The translations under genes were made by a program, and so were the position numbers. Under the pieces are notes generated by a model, which was not told the origin of the DNA, did no database searches, and worked only from the letters and a program-made list of their open reading frames with translations. From JBOFLO01 sp051657905 (GTDB lineage: Bacteria > Patescibacteriota > Gracilibacteria > UBA1369), in the NCBI GenBank assembly GCA_051657905.1, contig JBOFLO010000057.1, forward strand, positions 1 to 16,205: 16,205 nucleotides of DNA. Reading direction: 5' to 3'. Below, piece by piece: positions 5,567 through 13,258 of this stretch (positions within the stretch are counted from its first letter, which is position 1; every line of letters starts with the position of its first letter).

Positions 5567-6106
5567 CTACTCTGAAATACCATCTTCAATAAAAGCCAAC
5601 AATTTCTGCACGGCCTTTTCCAACCCACCTTCAATAAAAGAATTCTCTATTGTTAAAACATAATCTAACTGAATTTTGGCCCGCTCTTTATCTTCCTCTT
5701 CACGTTTCTTCTCATCTCTAAAGTTTACCTGATCAGCAACAATTTTAATCGGTATTACCTCATAACCGGCATTTCGCAAATCATAAATAGCCGGCTCTAC
5801 ATAAGCCTGAATCCCAAATCCATTCTCCACCGCCCAATCAATATCCACCCATTCACAGCCATAAGTATTCCCCGCATATTCCAAATACTGGGCCAATTTC
5901 CCATCCTTCTTTAATTCCTGAATATGCTCCCGGCTGACAAACTTACAAAACACATCATCCTCCGGCCCCCTCCAATTGCGCGTAGTAGTTGTCACAATCG
6001 GAAAAACCTTCTCCGGAATTCTTTTCAAAAGCTCCATCATCAAAGTAGTTTTCCCCACTCCACTAGAGCCAACAAAAGCCAAAATAGGATTTTTCTTTTT
6101 ACTCAT
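5567..6106 (-). CDS. Guanylate-kinase-like P-loop nucleotide kinase, divergent nucleotide pocket
   Basis: The 179-residue product has the size and order of guanylate kinase: P-loop GSSGVGKTT (13-21), then TTTTRNWRGPEDD (39-51) matching the TTRxxRxGE phosphate-binding arginines (Arg43, Arg46, Glu49), FVSREHIQELKKDGKL (56-71), and YAGNTYG (77-83). Classical guanylate kinase converts GMP to GDP with ATP. By eye, several base-recognition positions differ: the Tyr of the DYxF motif is Cys54, the Glu of the EW strand is Gln73, the Ser after GNxYG is Cys84, and the LDID strand with its acidic residues is replaced by IQAYVEP. The C-terminal YVLTIENS (129-136) still resembles the YDxVIxN end of the family. 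It may therefore act on another substrate or be a fast-evolving Gmk. It lies 59 nt downstream of the methyltransferase gene. Confidence 0.72.
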   Translation of the reverse strand: MSKKKNPILAFVGSSGVGKTTLMMELLKRIPEKVFPIVTTTTRNWRGPEDDVFCKFVSREHIQELKKDGKLAQYLEYAGNTYGCEWVDIDWAVENGFGIQAYVEPAIYDLRNAGYEVIPIKIVADQVNFRDEKKREEEDKERAKIQLDYVLTIENSFIEGGLEKAVQKLLAFIEDGISE

Positions 6107-6165
6107 CGGTTAATTAAAATTAACAAACGCAGTATATCACCTGAATAATTCTCGCCAAGAAAAAC

Positions 6166-6774
6166 CTATTTCTTTTTAAGCACAATTATAAACCAATCCT
6201 GACCACTTAAATGCTGCTCTTCCTTATAAACAACTTCGTAATCCTCACCTACTTCCTCAATCATCAACAAATCATAAAAATAAAAAGTCCTACTTCCAAA
6301 TTCATCAACTTTCAAATCCCCTTCTGGATTATAAACACCCTTTTTCAGCGAAATATAAAAAATCCCACCCCGCACTAATTTCTGAGCTGCTCTACTTAAA
6401 ATCCCTTTTATTTGCTCATAGTCTGAATGCAGCAATGAAGCAAAGGCCACCACCCCATCCAAATTTTCCGGAAACTGATATCCCTCAACATCCGCTAATT
6501 CAAATTTAGCCTCTGGCAAGCGCTCTTTAGCCAACTCCAACATCCCTTTAGAAACATCCACCCCAATAAAATTCTTAGTGACTTTCAATATTTCTACCGC
6601 CTCTCTACCATTGCCACAGCCAATTTCCACCACCAAAGGATTATCCTTATTTTCAATCAAATCAAAAAAACGATCCAAATCTACCGTACGAGCCTTAATC
6701 ACATTGGCAAATTTCCTAGCCATCCCCGCCGCATTCTGATCGTAAGTCTGAATAGTTTGAGTTTTCTTATCCAT
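6166..6774 (-). CDS. Class I S-adenosylmethionine-dependent methyltransferase
   Basis: The 202-residue product is a single Rossmann-like methyltransferase domain. The N-terminal helix TIQTYDQNAAGMARKF (7-22) is common in small-molecule methyltransferases. Motif I VVEIGCGNGRE (48-58) binds the adenosylmethionine, GVDVSKGMLELAKERLP (71-87) holds the ribose-binding Asp73, ELADVEGYQFPE (91-102) is motif II, and FASLLHSDYEQ (111-121) corresponds to the post-II segment. The C-terminal half has an aromatic patch (TFYFYD near 163-168). A good Shine-Dalgarno (AAAGGGG) lies 8 nt before the ATG. It follows tRNA-Val directly and precedes the guanylate-kinase-like gene. The acceptor is unknown; the family covers ubiquinone/menaquinone-type and many other small-molecule enzymes. 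Confidence 0.85.
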   Translation of the reverse strand: MDKKTQTIQTYDQNAAGMARKFANVIKARTVDLDRFFDLIENKDNPLVVEIGCGNGREAVEILKVTKNFIGVDVSKGMLELAKERLPEAKFELADVEGYQFPENLDGVVAFASLLHSDYEQIKGILSRAAQKLVRGGIFYISLKKGVYNPEGDLKVDEFGSRTFYFYDLLMIEEVGEDYEVVYKEEQHLSGQDWFIIVLKKK

Positions 6775-6800
6775 GTCAAAAACCCCTTTAAAATTTTAAA

Positions 6801-6876
6801 TGGTGGGCGATATAGGACTCGAACCTATGACCCTCTCGGTGTAAACGAGATGCTCTACCAACTGAGCTAATCGCCC
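6801..6876 (-). tRNA. tRNA-Val(UAC)
   Basis: A perfect cloverleaf is present: acceptor GGGCGAT/ATCGCCC, D-stem GCTC/GAGC, anticodon stem TCTCG/CGAGA with loop TTTACAC (anticodon TAC), T-stem ATAGG/CCTAT with loop TTCGAGT, discriminator A and encoded CCA; 76 nt in all. Confidence 0.97.
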
Positions 6877-6898
6877 TGATTAAGCTGAAAGCCATCAG

Positions 6899-6927
6899 AA
6901 TTTAACACACGCCCCCCGCAATTTCAA
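6899..6927 (-). promoter_or_regulatory. Promoter of tRNA-Val
   Basis: Minus-strand TTGAAA (6927-6922), a 17-nt spacer containing a run of six G, and TAAATT (6904-6899) preceded by TG one base away (extended -10). It sits 22 nt before the tRNA, between the fur-family gene and the tRNA. Confidence 0.6.
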
Positions 6928-6942
6928 GCGGATTTTTGCCAA

Positions 6943-7383
6943 CTATTTTTTCCTACAATCGCCACAAATACCAGTTAATTCCAAATTATGACTTAAAATC
7001 TCAAACCCGCTCTCTTTCGCTATCTTAGCCTCCAATTTCTCCAAATCATCCCCCGAAATTTCCTCTATTTTATGGCAATTTTTACAAATCAAATAATGAT
7101 GACATTCATCAGCAGAATCGTCCAAACAGCACTTAGTAAACCTCCCCAAAGACAGAATCTTATGAACCAAAGCATTCTGTTCCAAAACCTCCAAAATTCG
7201 ATAAATCGTCACCACATCGGCTTTAATTTTCTGTTTAGCCAGCATGTCCTTCATATCATACGGTGAAAGAGCCCGATCAGTTTTTTCCAACAACTCCAAA
7301 AGCATCAAACGAGGCTTAGTTAATTTAAAACCATTTTGCTGCAACTTTTCGGCAGCCAATTTTTTGTAACTAATTTTACTCAT
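6943..7383 (-). CDS. Fur-family metal-responsive transcriptional regulator (Fur/Zur/PerR type)
   Basis: The 146-residue product has the two-domain layout of Fur proteins, which repress metal-uptake or stress genes when loaded with metal. The winged helix covers about 1-80 with recognition helix ADVVTIYRILEVL (55-67). The dimerisation domain contains ECHHYLICKNCHKIEEI (93-109). Cys100, Cys103, Cys140 and Cys143 (CxxC pairs) form the structural zinc site, and His95, His96 and His132 are candidate regulatory ligands. Its ATG overlaps the end of the upstream propeller gene by 8 nt, so it is translated from the same message as a permease, its DUF1980 partner and the propeller protein. That suggests an autoregulated metal system; Zur is the most plausible subtype, but the sequence does not separate Zur, Fur and PerR. 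Confidence 0.9.
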   Translation of the reverse strand: MSKISYKKLAAEKLQQNGFKLTKPRLMLLELLEKTDRALSPYDMKDMLAKQKIKADVVTIYRILEVLEQNALVHKILSLGRFTKCCLDDSADECHHYLICKNCHKIEEISGDDLEKLEAKIAKESGFEILSHNLELTGICGDCRKK

Positions 7384-8791
7384 AAATAAATCTTAAATTA
7401 TATCCTCGCCAATCAAAATCTTTTATTTCCCCACTTTCCAAATTTAACCAAGCCAATCCTACACCATTCGCCTGACCATCCAAATCAATTTGAATATTAC
7501 GATATTTCACCCCCAAAGCTCCATCTTCCAATTTATCAATTTTCTCTAACAACATAAATCGGCCATCAATGGAAAAATCCCCATCATCAAAACTCACCAA
7601 TTCACTTTCATTAATTTTCTCCAATTTTTTAAGAGCTAATTCATATCGATAAATTATCGACTTTCCCGCATTTAATTGAGCTTCCACTTCACTTTGTTCT
7701 TCCATAAAAATCCAAATATATTTCCCGTCCTCAGAAAATCTAGCTAAATTTATTTGCCCAACCGGAACATTCAATTCCTCCATCTGCCCATTCCCATCAA
7801 ACAAGGCCAAACCACTATTCAAAGTCGTCTGATCAACAAATTTATCCAGCAAAATCAATGCTTTTTGAGGATGAAAATCCCAAGCTTTTCGAAATTTTCC
7901 AATAAATTGTTTAGGAGCATTCAAATCATTCAAATCCAATAATTGGTAATTATCCTCCGCATTTAAAGCTATCAAATAAGCATCATTTGGCGAGAACAAA
8001 CCTTGCGAACCAGCCGCATCATCCAATTTCACTAACGCGCCCCATTTATCATCAGCTCGCTTCGCCAGCCACAATTGATTTTTGGAAAGATATTGCCCAT
8101 CCTTCACCTCAATTCTACTGACAATTAAATATTTTAAAGTATTGGAAAAATTTATATCGGCATTTTCATATCCAACGCCATCAAATAATTTACTCATTCC
8201 CTCTGTCTGCAAATCTAATCGCCAAACCTCAAATTTCCCCTCATTCTCCTCCAAATTTTTCGCCAACAAAATAATTTCCTCTTCACCTTGACTAACCAAA
8301 AATTTCTTGATCAAAAAATTTCCCGACAAATATTCTTTCAATTTTTCCCCATCCTGATCGCGAACAATAATTTTATTCTGCTCCTCTCCGTCAGTTCCAA
8401 CATAAATAATCCCTAAACGCAGCGCGGGAAATTCACTGACAAAATCACTATTTAAATTTCTTCCCTGTTCGTCTTTAGCCTCTTCTTTAAGCAATAATTG
8501 GTAATCGGTGGAAACATGCCAAGCCTCCTGCGGCTCCAATACAAGCGTTTTTCCCTGCCAATAATATTTCATTTCCATCGCAGGATTAATTTCCAAATTT
8601 TCCTCCACACTTTTTCTATCCATCAATTTATTAAAATCAATTTCCCAATTCTGATCATTGTTCTGCAAATCAGGTACAGCAACTGCTGCAACTTTTGGAC
8701 CACTCAATTCCTCAAAAAAAGTCAAACCAACAATCATTATCAATAGTAGAGCCAAAATAGAAATCAAAATTTTCTCAAAAGTTTTATCCAT
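7376..8791 (-). CDS. Membrane-anchored protein with Ig-like (Big_5-type) domain and beta-propeller
   Basis: The 471-residue product begins with a short cytoplasmic segment and a hydrophobic helix (about 8-26) that works as an uncleaved anchor or signal; there is no lipobox cysteine. Residues about 40-120 resemble a bacterial Ig-like Big_5 domain: FNKLMDRKSVEENLEINP (53-70) is the typical start and TDYQLLLKEEAKDEQGRNL (95-113) the typical end. The remainder consists of repeating strands of the WD40/TolB-like kind, for example FSPNDAYLIALN, FSEDGKYIWIF and FSIDGRFMLLE, each an FSxDGRxxxF-type blade motif, so a beta-propeller is likely. It lies 1 nt after the DUF1980 gene and overlaps the fur-family gene. 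The exported propeller may bind a partner or ligand of the permease system; no enzymatic residues are recognised. Confidence 0.75.
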   Translation of the reverse strand: MDKTFEKILISILALLLIMIVGLTFFEELSGPKVAAVAVPDLQNNDQNWEIDFNKLMDRKSVEENLEINPAMEMKYYWQGKTLVLEPQEAWHVSTDYQLLLKEEAKDEQGRNLNSDFVSEFPALRLGIIYVGTDGEEQNKIIVRDQDGEKLKEYLSGNFLIKKFLVSQGEEEIILLAKNLEENEGKFEVWRLDLQTEGMSKLFDGVGYENADINFSNTLKYLIVSRIEVKDGQYLSKNQLWLAKRADDKWGALVKLDDAAGSQGLFSPNDAYLIALNAEDNYQLLDLNDLNAPKQFIGKFRKAWDFHPQKALILLDKFVDQTTLNSGLALFDGNGQMEELNVPVGQINLARFSEDGKYIWIFMEEQSEVEAQLNAGKSIIYRYELALKKLEKINESELVSFDDGDFSIDGRFMLLEKIDKLEDGALGVKYRNIQIDLDGQANGVGLAWLNLESGEIKDFDWRGYNLRFIYE

Positions 8792-8792
8792 A

Positions 8793-9530
8793 TTACTGAG
8801 TTATATAAGGATTATCCGGCTCACTGATTCTATTCATTTCCTGCAATTCAACAGTCAAACTCTCCACCCCCTCCACTTCCACCAATTTTAAAACCCCTTT
8901 CACCTCCAACCACTCATTCTCATTTACCTGAAATTTCTCTACATCATAACTAACCGGCAAACCAATCGGCCGGGCATCAGCCGCACAACAAGAAAGCACA
9001 TAACGCGAAATATAAAAAATCGGCTCAGCAGAATCATCCGCCTTCACCACAAATCCAGTCAACTTAACCTTCTGATCAACAAATTGACTGTCATCCGGCA
9101 TCTGAGCAATCAATCTAATCCAGTCCTCCAAAGTGCGATTCTCCGAATTAAATACAAATTTCGGGGCCTCCGATAATTGTCTGCTCAAAATTAAATTATT
9201 ATTATCATCACCTTTTCTATTCCAAAATTGTTCAGAAGAAAGCGACGTAGGTTTAACCAAAAATCCAAACAACAAAGGCAAAATCAAAACCACTATTTTC
9301 CACCAAGGCAGATTTTCCTGATCCTCATGAACCTTTTTATTTTTCCTCAAAGCATTCCAAAACAATAACAAAACCACCAAAGCAAACACTCCCAGCACCC
9401 TAATCAACAACCATTGCAGCCCCGGATGAATAAAAAAATTAATTCTCCCACTCATAATCAAAAACAGTAGCAAGCCACCATAAGCCGCAAAAATCAAACT
9501 CCCCAATAATTTATTGAAATTTATTTTCAT
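8793..9530 (-). CDS. DUF1980/TIGR03943-family membrane protein, partner of YraQ-type permease
   Basis: The 245-residue product has three predicted membrane helices (about 11-27, 38-58 and 77-94) and a soluble C-terminal part outside the membrane. The diagnostic motif is SRYVLSCCAADARPIGLPV (175-193), with the Cys-Cys pair at 181-182, shared by the family that is usually encoded next to DUF318 permeases. The ILSRQLSEAP segment (114-123) and the OB-like region DQKVKLTGFVVK (152-163) agree with this. Its ATG overlaps the permease stop codon by one base (TAATG), implying coupled translation and a fixed ratio of the two proteins. The pair is thought to transport or handle a metal or another small solute; the cysteine pair may contact metal. 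The transported substrate is not established. Confidence 0.88.
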   Translation of the reverse strand: MKINFNKLLGSLIFAAYGGLLLFLIMSGRINFFIHPGLQWLLIRVLGVFALVVLLLFWNALRKNKKVHEDQENLPWWKIVVLILPLLFGFLVKPTSLSSEQFWNRKGDDNNNLILSRQLSEAPKFVFNSENRTLEDWIRLIAQMPDDSQFVDQKVKLTGFVVKADDSAEPIFYISRYVLSCCAADARPIGLPVSYDVEKFQVNENEWLEVKGVLKLVEVEGVESLTVELQEMNRISEPDNPYITQ

Positions 9531-10435
9531 TAAAAATAATTGAAGATTAAAGCCGCTAAAATCGTCATCATCGCCACCAATGAACTCAAATAAACCAAAG
9601 TTTTAGTATTAAAAATCGTCCGCATCAAAGCCAAAGATTTCAAATCAATCATCGGACCAAAAACTAAAAATGCTAGTAAAGCTCCACCCCCAACCGTATT
9701 CGCGTAAGCCAAAGCAATAAACGCATCCACACTGGAACAAACCGAAATCACCAAAGCCAAAACCATCATCATCAAAATCATCCACAACTCACCTCCCGCC
9801 AGTCCAAACAAAGCTTCCCGCGGAATAGTAATTTGCACAAAAGCCGCAATCCCCGCACCAATAATTAGCACCGACATCATTTCCAAAAATTCCCTAGGAA
9901 TTCCGGCAATCGCCTGATTAAAATTCAATTTAAATTGTTTTTTCTTCTTAGGCTTGCAAGCCTCATCATGCAAATGTTTTTCTTCTTCTTTCAACAACAA
10001 ACTTGGATTTTTAGAAAAAGTGAAAATCACTCCAATCGAATAAGCAATCACAAACCCCATCACAAATCTCGCCACCACCAATTCCGGCCAAAATCCAAAA
10101 GCAACTAGAGTAGAAGTAATGGTGATCGGATTCAAAATCGGCGCCGCCAACAGAAATGAAATTACCGCCGCCGGACTTACCCCTTTTCTAATCAATCTTC
10201 TAGCCAATGGCACATTCCCACATTCACAAACCGGAAAAACAAAACCAATAAAACTCATCACCAAAGGCGCCAACCAACGATTTTTAGGCACAATTTTCAA
10301 CAATTTTTCCGTATCAACCAAATTTTCCAAAAAACTGGAAAAAATCACCCCAATCAAAACAAACGGCGTTGCTCCAATCAAAATCGACAGAAAAAGCATC
10401 AAGAAATCCCTCAGTTGTAACTGCAAAATATCCAT
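9530..10435 (-). CDS. YraQ/DUF318-family permease
   Basis: The product is a polytopic membrane protein of about 301 residues with roughly eight predicted helices in two homologous halves. The signature FPVCECGNVPLARRLIRKGV followed by SPAAVISFLLAAPILNPIT is diagnostic. The second half carries VCSSVDAFIALAY, the matching repeat motif, and FGPMIDLKSL. A central cytoplasmic loop is Lys/His-rich (KEEEKHLHDEACKPKKKKQF), which could sense or bind metal. I chose ATG at 10435 because the longest frame would start with TTG at 10483 and a TATAAT box lies at 10462-10457, which would put transcription start downstream of the earlier sites; ATG at 10465 is an alternative. Relatives include arsenical exporters (ArsP) and uncharacterised permeases. 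It is the first gene of the four-gene operon ending with the fur-family regulator. Confidence 0.88.
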   Translation of the reverse strand: MDILQLQLRDFLMLFLSILIGATPFVLIGVIFSSFLENLVDTEKLLKIVPKNRWLAPLVMSFIGFVFPVCECGNVPLARRLIRKGVSPAAVISFLLAAPILNPITITSTLVAFGFWPELVVARFVMGFVIAYSIGVIFTFSKNPSLLLKEEEKHLHDEACKPKKKKQFKLNFNQAIAGIPREFLEMMSVLIIGAGIAAFVQITIPREALFGLAGGELWMILMMMVLALVISVCSSVDAFIALAYANTVGGGALLAFLVFGPMIDLKSLALMRTIFNTKTLVYLSSLVAMMTILAALIFNYF

Positions 10436-10491
10436 AATAATTACAATATTATTGCGATTATACATAATATTTCTTAAATTCAAAAATCAGC

Positions 10492-10519
10492 TTGTGCTTT
10501 TCCCAAAGCACAATAAAAT
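10492..10519 (+). promoter_or_regulatory. Promoter of tRNA-Leu
   Basis: TTGTGC (10492-10497), a 16-nt spacer and TAAAAT (10514-10519) precede the tRNA by 15 nt. The spacer holds a perfect 7-bp hairpin (GTGCTTT/AAAGCAC, 10494-10511, 4-nt loop). On the other strand the permease operon starts about 50 nt away, so the dyad lies between divergent promoters. Confidence 0.55.
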
Positions 10520-10534
10520 GGAAACACCAATCCT

Positions 10535-10620
10535 GCGCGGGTGGCGAAACGGCAGACGCACTACCTTGAGGTGGTAGCGCCCGAAAGGGCATGGAGGTTC
10601 AAATCCTCTTCCGCGCACCA
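10535..10620 (+). tRNA. tRNA-Leu(GAG)
   Basis: An 86-nt class II tRNA: acceptor GCGCGGG/TCCGCGC (last pair G·U), D-arm with GCG/CGC, anticodon stem CTACC/GGTAG with loop TTGAGGT (anticodon GAG), long variable arm with GCCC/GGGC, T-stem GGAGG/CCTCT with loop TTCAAAT, discriminator A and encoded CCA. It is the only plus-strand gene in the window. Confidence 0.96.
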
Positions 10621-10643
10621 AATTCCAGCCTTTCTGGGTAACA

Positions 10644-11738
10644 TTATAAAACTGTCTCCACCACCGATTCCTGTTTAGCTCTAATAATTCTAAACTGTAA
10701 TTTATCGCCAGTGGCCTTTTCCTGAAGCAATTTTTCCAAGGTAGTATTACTCAAATTTTTCGAATCAACACCAACAATCAAATCAGTATTCTGCAAACCC
10801 ATTTTCTCTGCCAATCCACCCACAGAAATATCTGTTACCAAATAAGCAGAATCTCTTTGAATATTTAAGGCCGTCAATTCGGCCATAGTCATTTTACGAG
10901 CCTGAAAGCCAAAATTAATCAATCCAGTCACCTTACCATTCTGAAAGTTTTTCAATTGAGTATTAATAAAATCACTGTCGTTTCCATTACCTTCAATTCC
11001 ACTAATATTCAAGGACACCAATTGACCATTCAAATTAAAAATCAACCCTTCACCGCTCAAAGAAGTCCCAAGTCTAAACATTCCCACTGAATTCCTAAAA
11101 CTATCCGCCAACAAATTATTTTTCAATTTATTAATAATTCCATCAAGTGGTTTCGCCGCATCAAACATATTATCTCTACTTAACATAAACACTTTCTGCC
11201 CTACTTTCAAATCGCCCAAATTCCCCAATTGCACAGATTTCAAATTAAAAAACTTCATTCTATCCACAGCAGCCAAAACCAAATCCCCTTCTCTATACAA
11301 TTGCCCAAAATTCAGCTTCCTTTCCGCATTTTTATTAACAATTTCCAAATCATAAACAATATTCTCAATATCCACTGCCACCAAAGCTGTATTTTCAGGC
11401 AAATCCCCACCCATCAAAATCAACCCATCATTAGTCAAAACCACCCCATTCCAAACCCTACAGCCCTCCTCCACACAACGTCCTTCACGCTTAAAACCAT
11501 CCAATTTATCCTTAGCCAAAATCATCAACAAACTTTCCTGCGCCCCCGCTACCGCATTAATCATCGAAGATTCCTCCACAAACACCTGTCTCTCCGTTAC
11601 CTTCTGCACATAGCGCAAAGCCTCATTCTCAACCGAAAGATTAAAGAAAAAATAAAAAGCCAAAATCCCACCCGCCAAACCAATCAATAAAGTAAATAAA
11701 AGGAAAAGCGCTCTACCTAACCAATTTTGCTCTTTCAT
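10644..11738 (-). CDS. HtrA/DegP-like membrane-anchored protein with PDZ domain, catalytic His missing
   Basis: The 364-residue product has an N-terminal membrane helix (about 10-33), a trypsin-like fold (about 60-250) and a C-terminal PDZ domain (about 275-355, AYLVTDISVGGLAEKMGLQ then DLIVGVDSKNL). HtrA proteins degrade or refold damaged envelope proteins. Aligned by eye, the ILTNxHVV motif reads ILMGGDLP (107-114), so the catalytic His is Asp112. DLVLAAV (152-158) keeps the catalytic Asp position, and SLSGEGLIFNLNG (226-238) stands where GNSGGPLxNLxG is expected, with Ser228 as the possible nucleophile. With no His the classical triad is broken, so it is probably an inactive chaperone or scaffold. 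Cys88 and Cys93 could form a disulfide. It converges with tRNA-Leu (23-nt gap). Confidence 0.8.
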   Translation of the reverse strand: MKEQNWLGRALFLLFTLLIGLAGGILAFYFFFNLSVENEALRYVQKVTERQVFVEESSMINAVAGAQESLLMILAKDKLDGFKREGRCVEEGCRVWNGVVLTNDGLILMGGDLPENTALVAVDIENIVYDLEIVNKNAERKLNFGQLYREGDLVLAAVDRMKFFNLKSVQLGNLGDLKVGQKVFMLSRDNMFDAAKPLDGIINKLKNNLLADSFRNSVGMFRLGTSLSGEGLIFNLNGQLVSLNISGIEGNGNDSDFINTQLKNFQNGKVTGLINFGFQARKMTMAELTALNIQRDSAYLVTDISVGGLAEKMGLQNTDLIVGVDSKNLSNTTLEKLLQEKATGDKLQFRIIRAKQESVVETVL

Positions 11739-11769
11739 AGTTTATATTCAACATTAAATATCGAATAAC

Positions 11770-11797
11770 AAACTAAAGGATTTTAGGATTTAGTCAA
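11770..11797 (-). promoter_or_regulatory. Weak candidate promoter for the HtrA-like gene
   Basis: TTGACT (minus strand, 11797-11792) is followed after 16 nt by TAGTTT (11775-11770), upstream of the ATG at 11738. The -10 box is poor, so this is only a suggestion. Confidence 0.25.
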
Positions 11798-11845
11798 GAA
11801 AGCTTATAATGATTCACAAGCTGAAAAAGAACACTATCATCCTCA

Positions 11846-13240
11846 TTAAGCTCTATTTGAATAACGATAAGTCATCATTTTTTTCACACGCTCATCCAAT
11901 CCACTAAAGGCTTCAATATTCTCAGCTAAAATCTTACCTTCTCCAACTTCAATCAACTTTTGCGCTATTTCGTCATGATCCAGTCCCTCAAATTTTTCTA
12001 AATTCCTTGCCAGTGCTTTACTTTCGCCAACAGCAATCAACTTTTGAGCGATTTTTTTATGATCTAAACCTCCAAATTTATCTAAATTTCCAGCCACCAA
12101 CCAAGCCTCTTTGTTATCAATTAACTTCAATGCTAATATCTCATGATCCAATCCTTCAAATTTTTCCAAGTATTTAACCACCAGCCAACCTTTTTTATTA
12201 CCGATTAATTTCAATGCTAATTCTTGATAATCTAAACCCTCAAATTTCTCTAAATATTCAACCACAACCTCACTTTTTCCTGCTGCAATTAAATCCTGCA
12301 CAAGTGATTTATTGTCAAACCCTTCAAACTTATCCAATAAATCCATAACGTGCCCTCCCTTATCACTAACAATTAATTTTGTTACAAACTCCTGATCTGC
12401 ATCTTCAATCTTTTTTAAATTACTAGCAACAAAAAGCCCTTTCTCGTTCTCTATCAACTTCAGCGCTACTTCTTTACTCCATCCAAACTTATTTATATTC
12501 ATACTCACTACATCAATTTCACCAAACTTTAACAATTCAAGTGCCACTTCTTGATTCAACAATTTAAACTTATTTATTCCAGACACAACCACTTTAATAT
12601 GTCCAGCATTAATCAACTTCAACGCTATATCTGGATAATCAACTCCCACAAATTTCTCTAAGTAGTCAACCACAACCTTGGCTTTTCCAGCTTCAATCAA
12701 TTTCAAAACTATCTCTTTATGATCTAAACCTTTAAATTTCTCTAAATAGAAAGCTACCTCCCAGCCATACCCAGACTCAATCAATTTCTGTGCGACTTTT
12801 TTATTGTCTAAACCACTAAACCTTCTTATTCCTGTTGCCACAGTTTCTCCTTGGCCATTCTCAATCAACTTTTCCACCACTTTTTCATGATCCAAACCTT
12901 GAAATTTATCTAAATGTTTCACCACAATCGTCCCCTCCCTAACATTAATCAACTTGAATGCAACCTCTTCATCCAATCCTTCAAATTTATCTAAAAAAAT
13001 ATCCAATTCTTGTCCCAACCCTATCAATCCTTTCTTATCCGAAGCCGCAGCTATTTCTTCTTCCAGCATTTTTAAATAGGACTGTTTATCTAAAATTCCA
13101 GTTACTTTATTAGAATATAGACTTTTTATTTCATCTAAAACTGCATCGTCTGCCTTCTTCTCTGCTTCACTTTTCTCACCAAACCTTACCGCATCGGCAA
13201 AATCAAATCTATTTTCGTCATTATAATTTTGGCTATTCAT
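11846..13240 (-). CDS. Tandem 28-residue repeat protein, predicted alpha-solenoid (unrecognised repeat family)
   Basis: After an 87-residue acidic/helical start, the 464-residue product contains thirteen consecutive repeats (residues 88-446) and a partial fourteenth. Most are 28 residues long, a few 26-27. A consensus unit reads GLDHKEIALKLIE followed by xGKxxxVVxYLEKFE; the invariant-like positions are Gly-Leu-Asp, the KLI core and the L(E/D)KF end. The pattern of two amphipathic helices per unit suggests an alpha-solenoid, as in HEAT or ankyrin-like arrays, and so a protein-binding role. There is no signal peptide or membrane helix, so it should be cytoplasmic. The outer repeats are most alike, while repeats six to eight (about 227-306) have drifted. 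It starts 18 nt after the SpoIIE-type phosphatase gene and is probably in the same operon, so it may be a target or scaffold of that pathway. I do not recognise a named family. Confidence 0.85.
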   Translation of the reverse strand: MNSQNYNDENRFDFADAVRFGEKSEAEKKADDAVLDEIKSLYSNKVTGILDKQSYLKMLEEEIAAASDKKGLIGLGQELDIFLDKFEGLDEEVAFKLINVREGTIVVKHLDKFQGLDHEKVVEKLIENGQGETVATGIRRFSGLDNKKVAQKLIESGYGWEVAFYLEKFKGLDHKEIVLKLIEAGKAKVVVDYLEKFVGVDYPDIALKLINAGHIKVVVSGINKFKLLNQEVALELLKFGEIDVVSMNINKFGWSKEVALKLIENEKGLFVASNLKKIEDADQEFVTKLIVSDKGGHVMDLLDKFEGFDNKSLVQDLIAAGKSEVVVEYLEKFEGLDYQELALKLIGNKKGWLVVKYLEKFEGLDHEILALKLIDNKEAWLVAGNLDKFGGLDHKKIAQKLIAVGESKALARNLEKFEGLDHDEIAQKLIEVGEGKILAENIEAFSGLDERVKKMMTYRYSNRA

Positions 13241-13258
13241 AATATAAATAATTATTAA

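Noticed and set aside
9530..10483. TTG at 10483 as start of the permease
   Set aside because: Two ATG codons follow at 10465 and 10435, the extra residues are Asn-rich and unlike the family, and a TATAAT box overlaps this segment.
10119..10577. 152-codon plus-strand frame ending in RGWRNGRRTTLRW
   Set aside because: Its end is a translation of the tRNA-Leu gene and the rest is antisense to the well-supported permease gene.
11930..12980. CRISPR or non-coding tandem array suggested by regular repeats about 84 nt apart
   Set aside because: The period is a multiple of three, the frame is open throughout and the repeats are conserved as protein; there are no spacers.
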